From Streptomyces sp. NBC_01235 (GTDB lineage: Bacteria > Actinomycetota > Actinomycetes > Streptomycetales > Streptomycetaceae), in the NCBI RefSeq assembly GCF_035989285.1, contig NZ_CP108513.1:8370001-8434000 (forward strand): DNA of 64,000 nucleotides, written 5' to 3'. A program made the position numbers and the translations under genes. This document shows, one piece after another, positions 8,392 to 16,910 of this stretch. Positions within the stretch are counted from its first letter, which is position 1, and each line of letters starts with the position of its first letter. Below the pieces are notes generated by a model that was given only the letters and a program-made list of their open reading frames with translations, searched no databases and was not told where the DNA came from.

Positions 8392-11300
8392 TGCTCGGCT
8401 CCTTCCGGAAGGTGGTTCTGGTGGTGCGTGGTGTCCCGGCCGCCGATGGGGTCGGTGATCGGGTCCGTGATCGGGTCGGTCCGGTCGGACGCGTCGGACG
8501 GCTCTGTCCGGTGGGTCCGGGCGGTCTGATCGTCGGGACGGTGGTCGCGTCGGCGGTCGTTCCCGCGAGCGATCGGGTCTTCGGGGGGGATGACGGCGGG
8601 GACGACGTCGGCGTGGGCGCCGGTGTCGGTTCCGGTGTCGGTCCCGGCGTCGGCGCCCGAGCGGGTGTCGGTGGGGCGGGGGTGTTCACCTGTGTCCCCA
8701 CCGGTGTCGCGGTGCGCGCGTGCCACGGCCGCCTCGAACTCCTCCAGCGCACTGCGCACGGCGTCCGCGTCGGCGGGGCGGGCGGACTGCCGCGCCGCCT
8801 GTTGGGCGGCGGCTTCGACGGCCGTCCGCAGCGTGGCACCGCGCACCCGCCGCCGAAGGGGACGGGAGCCGTCGGCACCGACGTGGGATCCGTTGGTGCC
8901 GGTGCCGGTGCCGGTGCCGGTGCCGGTGCCGTTGTCGGCCTGGGCGGGGACCCCCGCGGCGGGGAAGTCGGTCCCGGCCCGGGCGGAGAGCGGACCCGCG
9001 GGACCTGCGATCGGGCCGACCGTCGACGGTTCACCGGCGCGGTCGCTGGCGATCGGCTCCGCCCGGTGGGCGGGATTGCCTTCGATGCCGGCCGGGCGGG
9101 AGGGCTGCGTCGGCTCTGCCGTACCGGCGGAGGGGTGGGGCTCGGCAGCGCGGGCGTGCGGTGTCGGCTCCGTTGTTCCGGCGGGGGCCGCGTGTTCGGC
9201 CGTACGGGCGTAAGGCTCGGGCGCCCCTTCCGCGCGGGTGTGGAGCGTCGGCTCGGCCGTCCGGGGTGCCGGGATACCCGGGCCGGCCGGCCGGGCGCGC
9301 GACGCTGGCTCGGCTGAGGTCTCGGGTCCGGGCGTGTGGGCGGGGGGCGCGGAGTTCGCCGTACGGGCGGAGACACCGCTTTCGGCCGGCGTTACGGAGG
9401 TACGGGCCTCGGCCGGCGTTGTGGAGGTACCGGTCTCAGCGGTACGCGACGCGGTACCGGCCTCCTCAATAGCTGCGGACGTACCGGGCTCGGCTGTACG
9501 GCCGGAGTCTCCGGGCTCGGCTGTACGGCCGGAGGCTCCGGACTCAGCCGTACCGACGGAGGTACGACGCTCAGCCGAACGGCCGGAGGTACTCGGCTCG
9601 GCTGTGCCTGCCGGGGCACCGGTCCCGGCCGTACCCACCGATGTCACGGTCCCGGCCCCGGTCCCGTCGGTCTCGTGCGTCGCGGTCCCCGTGGCGGCCG
9701 TCGGAACGCGTGGTGTTCCGGTAGCGGTTGCCGGGTTGTGCCGGGTCTCGGGCTCGTCCTCGGCGGGGGACGGGGCGCGGCGCGGGACGCGGCGGGGGAG
9801 CGTGGTCGGGTCGTCCTCGCGCGTGGCCCAGGACGGGACCGAGGAGGACGGGGAGGGGCCGGCCGCGGGTGCCGACGGGGCGGCGAGTGCGGCGGGGGCC
9901 TGGGAAGAAGGTGCGTCGGCGGGACCGGGCCGGCCGGCCGGGCTCAGCTGGCTCATGGTCAGCAGCAGGGTCGACGGGATCAGTACCTCGGCCGTCACGC
10001 CGCCGCCGGGGGTGCGGGACAGCGTGACGTCGACGTCCCAGCGGCGCGCCAGCGCGCCGACCACGAACAGGCCGAGCACCTTCGTCGGGACGAGGTCGAG
10101 GCGTTCGCGCCGCACCAGGCGGGCGTTCTCCTCGGCGAGGCGCTCGGCGCTCATGCCCAGACCGTGGTCCGCGACGGTGATCGACGCGCCGTCGTCGTCG
10201 GAGCCGACCACCACCTCGACCGGGCTGCCCTCGGGCGAGAACGACACCGCGTTCTCCAGGAGTTCGGCGATCATCAGGGTCAGGTCGCCGATGATGTCGG
10301 GCTCCACCATGGCCTCGGTCGCGGCCCGCAGCCGTACCCGCTGGAAGCCCTCGATCTGGCCCAGCGCGGCGCGTACGACGTTGGTGAGCGCGGTCGGACC
10401 GGCGTCCAGGACGGTCTCGCGGATGCCGGCCAGCAGCATCAGGCTGTCGGCGTTGCGGCGCAGACGGACCGCGATGTGATCGATGGAGTAGAGGCGTTCC
10501 AGCAGTGCCGGGTCGGTCTCGCCCCGCTCCACCGCGTCGATCAGAGCAAGTTGGCGGGTCGTCAGATTGCTGACGCGGCGACCGACGTTGCCGAACATCT
10601 CGGCGACGTTGCGCCGGCTGAGCACCTGGCGCTCCAGCAGCGCGGCCGCGGTGGTCTGCACGTTGTTGAAGGCCTCGGCGAGTTCACCGATCTCGTCGTC
10701 CGCGGTGACGGGCAACTCGCGCAGCCGCGGGGAGCCGGACTCCTCGGCGTCGTCGTCGGCGACACGGGCGAGCTCGCGGCCCGCGACGTCGGCGACCTCC
10801 TGGGCGGCCCCGGTCAGCGCCAGCACCGGACGGACCACGGAGCGGCGGACCAGGATCGAGAAGGCGATCCACAGGGCGAAGCAGATCAGTGCCAGGTTCA
10901 GCAGCAGGCCCGCGCGCCACTGGGCGCTGGAGGAGGTGTCGTCGGCCCGGTCGGCGATCTGGTCGATGAGCGACGCGGTGATCTTCAGCCGGGTCTTGGC
11001 CTGCGCGCTGTAGTCGGGGTAGGAGGCGATGGCCGTCCGGAACGCCGCACGGATCGCGCCCTGGGACTCGGCCTGCAACGCGCTGGGGTCCACCGCCAGT
11101 TCGGCGTAGTGCTGGCCGATCGAGGCCTGTGAGGCGTTGTGCTCGATGCCGCCGAACTCGTCGGACTGCGCCTGGGTGGCGAACCGCTCGAACCGTTCGG
11201 CCTGGTAGGTGAACAGCGCGTAGGAGCCGACCGCGCCGGTGAACTCGATGAGCGCGTTGCTGTCACCGGTCCGCGCGGAGAACACGCCCGTCTCGTAGGC

Positions 11301-11933
11301 GCCGTGCGCGGCGTCGGCGCGCAGCAGAGAGTCGAGGAGGCTGCCGGTGAAGGTGGTCGCGAGGGCGGAGTTGCGGTCCAGGCCCAGGCCGTCGATGAGG
11401 CCGTCGGCCGCACCCGAGTACGCGGGGTCGATGTTGTCGGCGGGCAGATAGCCCTGCTCGATCGTGGCCCGCAGGCCGGCCAGACCCTGGACCTCTCTCA
11501 GCGCCTGCACCTCGGTGTCCGGCAACTGGTCGCCGAACGCGTCGATCACCTTCCGCACCTGCGCGTCCACGGCGAGCTGCGCCTGCCGGTAGCCGTCGGT
11601 GGAGGGGGTGCCGCCGTCGAAGGACGCCTCGTGCCGCACGGAGAGCAGGATCGCCTGCTGGTGCTCGTTCTGGAGGTCGGCGACGAGCTGGGCGACCTGG
11701 GTGCTGTCGCGCACCAGATGGGCGGCGTCCTCCGCGCGGTTGGACTCCTGCACCAGGTCGACGATGAGGTACGTCAGCAGCAGGGCGATCACCGTCAGCG
11801 GGATACCGACGAGTACGTTCAGCTTACGCCGGAAGGGCCACCGGTCGGCGAAACCCCGCAGTCCCCGGCGCACGGACGACGACGGTGACGAGGATGCCGC
11901 CCGGGCGGGCGCGTCCACCTCTTTCGTGGACAC
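8388..11933 (-). CDS. cvnA: Conservon sensor protein CvnA (histidine-kinase-like) with very long repetitive tail
   Basis: This 1181-residue membrane sensor has two transmembrane helices (about residues 40-62 and 338-360). They bracket an extracellular nitrate/nitrite-sensing-like helical domain, followed by a HAMP-like region and an HATPase_c domain (N-box 'ELLENAVSFSPEG' about 558, G1 'DHGLGMS' about 590). No canonical phosphoacceptor His box stands out, as is usual for CvnA. The last 520 or so residues are low-complexity Thr/Ala/Glu/Pro/Gly sequence with degenerate 'RTAEPGTS' repeats and a Gly-Thr run. That tail is longer than in the paralogue in this window. The GTG at 11933 follows a strong GGAGG box. 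Confidence 0.9.
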   Translation of the reverse strand: MSTKEVDAPARAASSSPSSSVRRGLRGFADRWPFRRKLNVLVGIPLTVIALLLTYLIVDLVQESNRAEDAAHLVRDSTQVAQLVADLQNEHQQAILLSVRHEASFDGGTPSTDGYRQAQLAVDAQVRKVIDAFGDQLPDTEVQALREVQGLAGLRATIEQGYLPADNIDPAYSGAADGLIDGLGLDRNSALATTFTGSLLDSLLRADAAHGAYETGVFSARTGDSNALIEFTGAVGSYALFTYQAERFERFATQAQSDEFGGIEHNASQASIGQHYAELAVDPSALQAESQGAIRAAFRTAIASYPDYSAQAKTRLKITASLIDQIADRADDTSSSAQWRAGLLLNLALICFALWIAFSILVRRSVVRPVLALTGAAQEVADVAGRELARVADDDAEESGSPRLRELPVTADDEIGELAEAFNNVQTTAAALLERQVLSRRNVAEMFGNVGRRVSNLTTRQLALIDAVERGETDPALLERLYSIDHIAVRLRRNADSLMLLAGIRETVLDAGPTALTNVVRAALGQIEGFQRVRLRAATEAMVEPDIIGDLTLMIAELLENAVSFSPEGSPVEVVVGSDDDGASITVADHGLGMSAERLAEENARLVRRERLDLVPTKVLGLFVVGALARRWDVDVTLSRTPGGGVTAEVLIPSTLLLTMSQLSPAGRPGPADAPSSQAPAALAAPSAPAAGPSPSSSVPSWATREDDPTTLPRRVPRRAPSPAEDEPETRHNPATATGTPRVPTAATGTATHETDGTGAGTVTSVGTAGTGAPAGTAEPSTSGRSAERRTSVGTAESGASGRTAEPGDSGRTAEPGTSAAIEEAGTASRTAETGTSTTPAEARTSVTPAESGVSARTANSAPPAHTPGPETSAEPASRARPAGPGIPAPRTAEPTLHTRAEGAPEPYARTAEHAAPAGTTEPTPHARAAEPHPSAGTAEPTQPSRPAGIEGNPAHRAEPIASDRAGEPSTVGPIAGPAGPLSARAGTDFPAAGVPAQADNGTGTGTGTGTGTNGSHVGADGSRPLRRRVRGATLRTAVEAAAQQAARQSARPADADAVRSALEEFEAAVARAHRDTGGDTGEHPRPTDTRSGADAGTDTGTDTGAHADVVPAVIPPEDPIARGNDRRRDHRPDDQTARTHRTEPSDASDRTDPITDPITDPIGGRDTTHHQNHLPEGAEQ
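8895..8930. repeat. Six perfect 6-bp tandem repeats (GGTGCC) in cvnA
   Basis: Six uninterrupted GGTGCC units encode the Gly-Thr run in the CvnA tail. Because the unit is two codons, gain or loss of copies would change tail length without breaking the frame. Confidence 0.85.
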
Positions 11934-12334
11934 CGGGCCTCCTTCAAGGGGGGTGTTGCAGGCGTGCAAGGGGGTGCTGCGCGCATGCCGTCTCTCTGCA
12001 CGCGTGTGTCCGGATGTGAACGGCACGGAAGCGGCCCCCGCACACCGCTGTGGCCGACGCCGACTGCTGTGGCGGACGCCAACTTCGGCGAGACTATCGC
12101 TTGTTCGAACGGTCGAGCGTGGCCCTACGTCAAGAATCCATTACGAAGACGTGCACAAGGGCCTTTCGGGGACCTCGGGAGGAGTACACAGGTGGTCTCC
12201 CGATCCGTACGCAAGTGATCACGGATCGAAGCCGATCGGTAACCCGGCTGCTCTTGACTGATCAAGAAGCCGGTGGATTGGATCAGGCCAGAGTGTTTGA
12301 GTTCTCATCAACCCCCCAGTTCGGAACGGGAACC
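11934..12334. other. Divergent intergenic region between cvnA and the betaine-binding lipoprotein
   Basis: About 400 bp without a convincing gene. It should hold the cvn promoter (leftward) and the promoter of the lipoprotein (rightward). An inverted repeat TCTTGA-CTGA-TCAAGA lies at 12252-12267, about 68 bp before the lipoprotein GTG, and overlaps a TTGACT that could act as a -35 box. I see no clear -10 at the right distance. No riboswitch-like structure is evident. Confidence 0.45.
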
Positions 12335-13294
12335 GTGACTTCCAACGCCCACAGCAGCAGGTCCCTCAGGAACCACCCAGGTGCGGCGGCCGTCGCCCTC
12401 GCCGCGATGACGGCCCTGCTGGCGGGATGCTCCTCCTCGTCCGACGACACCTCCGACCCGCTCGCCGGCGACAAGGCGGCCGGTGACACCGTGGTCGTCG
12501 GCTCCAACAACTTCGCCGAAAGCATCCTGATCGCCGACATCTACGGCGAGGCCCTGAAGGCCAAGGGAATCAAGGTCTCCTACAAGCCCAACATCGGCAG
12601 CCGTGAGACCACGTACGGCCTGCTCAAGAACGGTTCCATCACCGTCCTGCCGGAGTACAACGGCTCGCTGCTGGCCTACCTGGACGCGAAGGCCACCCAG
12701 ACCTCGCTCGCGACCGTGAACGCCTCGGCGAAGACCAAGCTCGACTCCAAGCTGACGCTGCTGGAGTCGTCGCCCGCCGAGGACAAGGACTCCGTCACGG
12801 TCAACGCGGAGACCGCGAAGAAGTACAACCTGACCGCGACCTCCACGCTCGACGACCTCAAGGACATCGCGCCGGACCTGGTCCTCGGCGGCTCGCCCGA
12901 ATTCCAGACCCGTCAGCAGGGCATGCTCGGCCTGGAGTCGGTGTACGGGCTGAAGTTCAAGTCCTTCAAGGCCCTCGACGCGGGCGGCCCGCTGACCCAG
13001 GCCGCGCTGAAGAAGAACACCGTGCAGGCCGCGGACATCTTCACCACGGACCCGACCATCACCAAGGAGAAGTTCGTCGTCCTCCAGGACCCGAAGAACC
13101 TCTTCGGATTCGCGAACGTGACCCCGCTGGTCTACAAGAGCGGGCTCTCCCAGGAGGGTATCGACGCGCTCAACGCCGTCTCCGCCAAGCTCGACACGAA
13201 GACCCTGCTCGACATGGACTTCCAGGTGCAGCTGGAGAGCAAGGACCCGCTGGACGTCGCCAAGGCCTGGCTGAAGTCGGCCGGGCTGGGCTGA
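12335..13294 (+). CDS. Glycine betaine/choline-type solute-binding lipoprotein (OpuCC/ProX/OsmF-like)
   Basis: This 319-residue lipoprotein has a lipobox LLAGC near residue 30, then a Ser/Asp spacer and a type II periplasmic-binding fold. It shows OpuAC-family landmarks: 'VVVGSNNFAESILIADIYGEALKAKG', 'IGSRETTYGLLKNGSITVLPEYNGSLLAYL', and the C-terminal 'ADIFTTDPTI...FVVLQDPKNLFGFANVTPL'. It most likely delivers betaine or choline to the permease/ATPase operon at 3.9-6.4 kb, which lacks its own binding protein. The frame is open upstream, but the GTG at 12335 starts a normal signal peptide. A link to conservon 1, which separates the two parts, is only positional. Confidence 0.88.
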   Translation: MTSNAHSSRSLRNHPGAAAVALAAMTALLAGCSSSSDDTSDPLAGDKAAGDTVVVGSNNFAESILIADIYGEALKAKGIKVSYKPNIGSRETTYGLLKNGSITVLPEYNGSLLAYLDAKATQTSLATVNASAKTKLDSKLTLLESSPAEDKDSVTVNAETAKKYNLTATSTLDDLKDIAPDLVLGGSPEFQTRQQGMLGLESVYGLKFKSFKALDAGGPLTQAALKKNTVQAADIFTTDPTITKEKFVVLQDPKNLFGFANVTPLVYKSGLSQEGIDALNAVSAKLDTKTLLDMDFQVQLESKDPLDVAKAWLKSAGLG

Positions 13295-13338
13295 CCTTCG
13301 CCGGGACCGCGTTGAACTGTCGAACCGTTCCATCGTTG

Positions 13339-13353
13339 AACGATTGAATCGTT
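13339..13353. promoter_or_regulatory. 15-bp perfect palindrome before the lyase relic
   Basis: AACGATT-G-AATCGTT is a perfect 7-bp inverted repeat with a single central base, in a locally AT-rich stretch. It sits at the start of the broken lyase gene. It could be an old operator or part of a terminator for the lipoprotein gene, since it has no T-run. Confidence 0.35.
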
Positions 13354-13858
13354 GGACACAACAGCAAACGGACCGACCCGGGGTACCTCGCAGCACTCGC
13401 TGCAGGAGGGTGCCCGGGTCGTCCTGAACGGAACCACCCGCACCGTCGGCGAGCTGATCGCGCTCGCCGACGGTGCGGCCGTACCCGCCGTGGCCCCCGA
13501 GGCTCCTGAGGCCCGCGAGCTGCCGTACGGTCCTGGCGGACCGCGCGGCAGCTCGCCGCCACCGGGCCACGCCGTCCTGGCGCGGGGCCTGGAGGAACCC
13601 GTCGGCTTTGCCGGACAGGCCGCCCGTCGGACACTGCGCGCCACGGATGCCTATGCCATCGTCCTCGCCTGCGAACTCGTAGCTGCAGTAAGGGCGTTGA
13701 GGATGCGCCGCCCCAGCCCGCACTCGCACCCGGTCCCGCCGCCGGTGTCGGCCTTCGCTCTGGCGACGGCCTCCCTGCCGGCCGGCAGGGAGGACCGCCC
13801 ACTGATCGGCGACGTGACGACGGCGACCGAACTGCTTGCGGTTCTCGCCGAGTTGTGA
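13352..13858 (+). pseudogene. Internally deleted aromatic amino-acid ammonia-lyase (HAL/PAL family) relic
   Basis: The 168-codon frame keeps the N-terminal strand of the lyase family ('ARVVLNGTTRTVGELIALADG', residues 21-40). It then jumps to what looks like the extreme C-terminus ('AYAIVLACELVAAVRALRM' and 'REDRPLIGDVTTATELLAVL'). Intact family members are about 500 residues. The centre, including the Ala-Ser-Gly that forms the MIO electrophile, is absent. The junction falls around residues 55-85, a Pro/Gly-rich stretch. The product cannot be an active lyase. I am less sure of the family than of the truncation, because only short terminal segments remain. Confidence 0.5.
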
Positions 13859-13961
13859 GCCGCCTGAGCCGGACGTCTCATGTGACGGCTCCGGCTCGGC
13901 TCGGTACCGAGGTGTCAGTGGCCCAGGTACGCACATGGCTCACGCATCAAGAGCGCGTGTG

Positions 13962-15332
13962 TCAGTAGCCCACGTAGAACGTCGCGTCCTGCTGCTCCGT
14001 GGCCGTCGAGATCGGGTCGATGCGCAGCACGTAGCTCGAGTGCCGGATGTAGCGCGTGGGGTTGTTGTACGAGCGGAACGAGGACCATCCGGCGTCCGCC
14101 AGGCCCGCCGTCCGGTAGAAGGTCGCGTCCCCGGCGAACGTCGACGTGCCGTCGTTGACGTCGAGTTGGAGCTGGTAGTTGTAGTGCCGAAGGTAGCGGG
14201 TCGGGTAGTTCACCGACTGGAATGAGACCCCGGAGCTGTCGGCCAGGCCGGGGACGAGCTTCCACTGCGAGTCGGTGTACGGAACGAAGGGGTACGTGTC
14301 GATGCGGCCGACGTAGTTGGAGTGGCGGACGTAACGGTCAGGGAAGTTGTAGGACTTGAGTCGGTTCCACGCGGGCGCGCCCCACTTGGCCACCAGGTTG
14401 TTGTACTCGGTGCTGGTGATCGTCGTGATGCCGCAGTGCTTGGAGTTGAGCGGCTGGGTGTAGGTTCTCTGGTCGAGCGCGGTCCAGGTGCCCGCCGCGA
14501 GGTCGGTGGACTGCCAGGCGTAGAAGACGCCGTTGGGGGTGTACGTGTCCCCCCACAGCCACCAGGTGCTGGACGTGAGGGACTTGACCAGGGTCGGCGC
14601 CTCGGTACCACCGTGTGCGACACCCGTGTTGAAGACCGTGAAGCTGCCCGGGTCGAGGGAGGTGGAGCGCGCGCCCACCAGTGTCTGGTCCTTCTTGAAG
14701 TAGAGGTAGTTCACGCCGTTCACGCCCACGGCCATGTCGCCGTCGATCACGTCGTAGCCGGGGTCGAAGAAGACCTGGGGCGCCGAGGCCGTGACGAAGT
14801 CGGTCGTGTAGTTGACCATGATCACGTTGTGGCCGCTGGAGTTGACGGCGGAGTAGATGAGCGCGTACTGCCCGCGGCTCGCGTCCCAGAACGCCTCCGG
14901 CGCCCAGCTGTGGGTGTTCATGTCGTGCAGCTTCAGCCGGTGGTAGCCGGTGAAGGTGCGCAGGTCGGTCGAGTTCCACACGTGCACGTACTGGCTGACG
15001 TAATTCCAGTCGGTGCCCTTGAGGTCGGTGGCGAGCACGACGAAGGTGCCGTCCTGCTTGCGCAGGATGAACGGGTCGCGCAGTCCGAGCGCACCCTCGG
15101 TGGGGGTGACCACGGGGTTGTTCTGGTTCAACGGCATCCAGCGCAAACCGTCGGTGCTGACGGCGAGATGGAGGCCGTAGTCGGAGCCGGCGCCGAGGTC
15201 GGTCGACTCGGTGAAGTAGCTCATCACGTACGCCGAGTCGGCCGCGTGGGCGGCCGGCACGCCGAGGGTGAGAGCCAGGGGGACGGAGGCGGCCGCGCCG
15301 AGGAAGAGGCGGCGGGACGGGTTGGGGGTCAT
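13962..15332 (-). CDS. Secreted GH43-type glycosidase with C-terminal AbfB (CBM42) arabinose-binding domain
   Basis: A 456-residue exported enzyme. The N-terminus 'PSRRLFLGAAAS...' followed by a hydrophobic run and AHA is a Tat signal peptide. Residues 30-310 form a five-bladed-propeller-like hydrolase with 'LRDPFIL' (pKa-modulating Asp) and 'APEAFWD' (candidate acid Glu). The last 140 residues contain repeated AbfB beta-trefoil units ('RYVRHSNYVGRID', 'RYLRHYNYQLQL', 'RYIRHSSYVLRID') that bind arabinofuranose side chains. The likely role is trimming arabinoxylan or arabinan outside the cell. The ATG at 15332 follows GGAG. The frame extends upstream but loses the signal peptide logic. Confidence 0.85.
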   Translation of the reverse strand: MTPNPSRRLFLGAAASVPLALTLGVPAAHAADSAYVMSYFTESTDLGAGSDYGLHLAVSTDGLRWMPLNQNNPVVTPTEGALGLRDPFILRKQDGTFVVLATDLKGTDWNYVSQYVHVWNSTDLRTFTGYHRLKLHDMNTHSWAPEAFWDASRGQYALIYSAVNSSGHNVIMVNYTTDFVTASAPQVFFDPGYDVIDGDMAVGVNGVNYLYFKKDQTLVGARSTSLDPGSFTVFNTGVAHGGTEAPTLVKSLTSSTWWLWGDTYTPNGVFYAWQSTDLAAGTWTALDQRTYTQPLNSKHCGITTITSTEYNNLVAKWGAPAWNRLKSYNFPDRYVRHSNYVGRIDTYPFVPYTDSQWKLVPGLADSSGVSFQSVNYPTRYLRHYNYQLQLDVNDGTSTFAGDATFYRTAGLADAGWSSFRSYNNPTRYIRHSSYVLRIDPISTATEQQDATFYVGY

Positions 15333-15539
15333 GTGCGCTCCAGGGGGTGCGGGGTGCCCTTTGCTGTCGACCAGGAATTCGAAATATCGAACAGGGTTCG
15401 ATGAGTCGGTCAGAAGGTAGGGGCGTAAGAGGAGCAGGTCAATCACTGGGACACGCTTGGCGGTTTTCCGCCTTGCGCCTGTGTGCGGCCCATGAAATTC
15501 CGACGATCCCGCCGACGGGCCGGGCTAGCCTCGGCGACC

Positions 15540-15956
15540 GTGAACAGGAGACGGCAGAAGAAACTGACGAAGCGTCTGGTGGCGGCGGCGAGGTTCGAGA
15601 GGGGCCCTCAGGTCGACCAGCTGCTTCGGGCCGGCGCCGATCCGGCGGCAGCCGACGTCGACGGAACAACTCCTTTGTACGCGGCCTGCGTTCAGGGGGC
15701 CGCCGACACCGCCCGTCGGCTGCTCGCGGCCGGAGCCCCACCCGACGCCGAGAGTGCCGGCCTCGGTGCCGAGGGAACGCCCTTGTGCGCGGCGGCCTGT
15801 TGGGGTTACACCGATACGGTCCGCACCCTCCTCGCCCACGGCGCCGACCCCAACCGCCGCGAGGACCACGGCACCGGACTGACGCCGCTGGAGTGGGCGA
15901 CCGCCGGACCGCACCCGGAGACCGTCGATGTACTGCGCGCGGCCGGTGCCCACTGA
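15540..15956 (+). CDS. Ankyrin-repeat protein
   Basis: A 138-residue cytosolic protein with three to four ankyrin repeats ('VDQLLRAGADPAAADVDGTTPLYAAC', then 'TPLCAAACWGYTDTVRTLLAHGADPNRRED', then 'TPLEWATAGPHPETVDVLRAAGAH'). The basic start NRRRQKKL favours the GTG at 15540 over ATGs at 15483 and 15492. A TAGCCT hexamer at 15525-15530 lies ten bases before that GTG, compatible with a leaderless message, though this is inference. Ankyrin repeats mediate protein contacts. The partner is unknown. Confidence 0.75.
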   Translation: MNRRRQKKLTKRLVAAARFERGPQVDQLLRAGADPAAADVDGTTPLYAACVQGAADTARRLLAAGAPPDAESAGLGAEGTPLCAAACWGYTDTVRTLLAHGADPNRREDHGTGLTPLEWATAGPHPETVDVLRAAGAH

Positions 15957-16150
15957 CGACGTTTGCGGGGTGCGGGGCGTCTGAGTGGTGGGGCGTTCAG
16001 GTTGGTACGGCAGTCTGGGCGACCGCCGTCCGGCCGTCCGTCCGTCCGACCGGCCGTCCGGCACGGCGGCTGAGAGTCGAGGGCCGGCGGCTGAGGCAGG
16101 GGGTAGGGGGGCAGGGGGAGTGGGCAGGGCGCCGAGGGGCGGGTGTCGGG

Positions 16151-16184
16151 CGGGCCCTCGGTCGGCCGGTGGACCGAGGGCCCG
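16151..16184. terminator. Hairpin terminator downstream of conservon 2
   Basis: A 13-bp perfect inverted repeat (16151-16163 with 16172-16184) with an 8-nt loop lies about 90 bp past the cvnD stop. It has no T-run, as is common in Streptomyces. Confidence 0.6.
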
Positions 16185-16200
16185 GTCGGCCGGTCGGCCG

Positions 16201-16254
16201 GTCGGTGGGTCGGTGGGTCGGTGGGTCGGTGGGCTGGTGGGCGGGTGGGCCGGT
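16201..16254. repeat. Tandem 8-bp repeat array (GTCGGTGG)
   Basis: Four perfect GTCGGTGG units are followed by three diverged ones, just past the terminator hairpin. The surrounding 15957-16274 stretch is low-complexity GC-rich sequence with CCGTCCGTCCG and CGGTCGGCCGGT runs, and holds no gene that I can support. Confidence 0.8.
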
Positions 16255-16274
16255 CACTCGTCCGCGTCCCGGCC

Positions 16275-16910
16275 TCAGTGCGCCGGGCTCGGCCGACGGT
16301 CGACCTTGTCGACGTCGTCGATCAGCCGGTCGATCAGCGCGATCAGTACGTCCCGGCACGACTCCCGTTCCCGCGCGTCGCACAACAGCACCGGAACGTG
16401 TTGCGGCAGCGCAAGCGATTCCCTGATCTCCTCCGTCGGATACGGATGCAATCCGTGGAAACCGTTTACCGCGACGACGAAAGGGATGCCCCGGCGCTCG
16501 AAGAAGTCGATCGCGGCGAAGCTGGACTCCGGCCTGCGCACGTCGATGAGGACCACCGCCCCCAGGGCACCGATCGCCAGGTCGTTCCACATGAACCAGA
16601 ACCGCTGCTGGCCGGGCGTGCCGAAGAGATACAGCACCAGGTCGTCGCCGATGGTGATCCGTCCGAAGTCGAGGGCGACGGTGGTGGACCGCTTCTCCTC
16701 GATGCCCTTCAGGTCGTCGACGTCCAGTCCCGCGACGGTCAGCGGCTCCTCCGTGCGCAGCGGCGCGATCTCACTGACCGCCCCGACCATGGTGGTCTTG
16801 CCGACGCCGAAACCGCCGGCGATGAGGATCTTCACCGTGTCGGGTGCCGCTGCCGGCTCGGCGGAGGGAGCGGGGTGAGCGGTGGGAGTGGTGGGATCAG
16901 ATCCGGCCAA
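16275..16910 (-). CDS. cvnD: Conservon GTPase-like protein CvnD (second conservon)
   Basis: A 211-residue GTPase-like protein closely parallel to the one at 6.9 kb. P-loop GGFGVGKTT is near residue 32, 'YLFGTPGQQRFWFMW' near 98, and the G4-like 'VAVNGFHG' near 145. The N-terminus is a Pro/Ala/Thr-rich extension. The TTG start at 16910 overlaps cvnC by 14 nt, exactly the overlap seen in conservon 1. The V-N-G-F codons again form an AT-rich GTAAACGGTTTC. Confidence 0.9.
   Translation of the reverse strand: MAGSDPTTPTAHPAPSAEPAAAPDTVKILIAGGFGVGKTTMVGAVSEIAPLRTEEPLTVAGLDVDDLKGIEEKRSTTVALDFGRITIGDDLVLYLFGTPGQQRFWFMWNDLAIGALGAVVLIDVRRPESSFAAIDFFERRGIPFVVAVNGFHGLHPYPTEEIRESLALPQHVPVLLCDARERESCRDVLIALIDRLIDDVDKVDRRPSPAH
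16458..16469. other. AT-rich near-palindrome inside cvnD (conservon 2)
   Basis: GAAACCGTTTAC on the plus strand lies at the position homologous to 7012-7023 in the other cvnD. The shared rare GTA valine codon in two diverged paralogues suggests that the DNA sequence itself may be kept. Confidence 0.35.
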
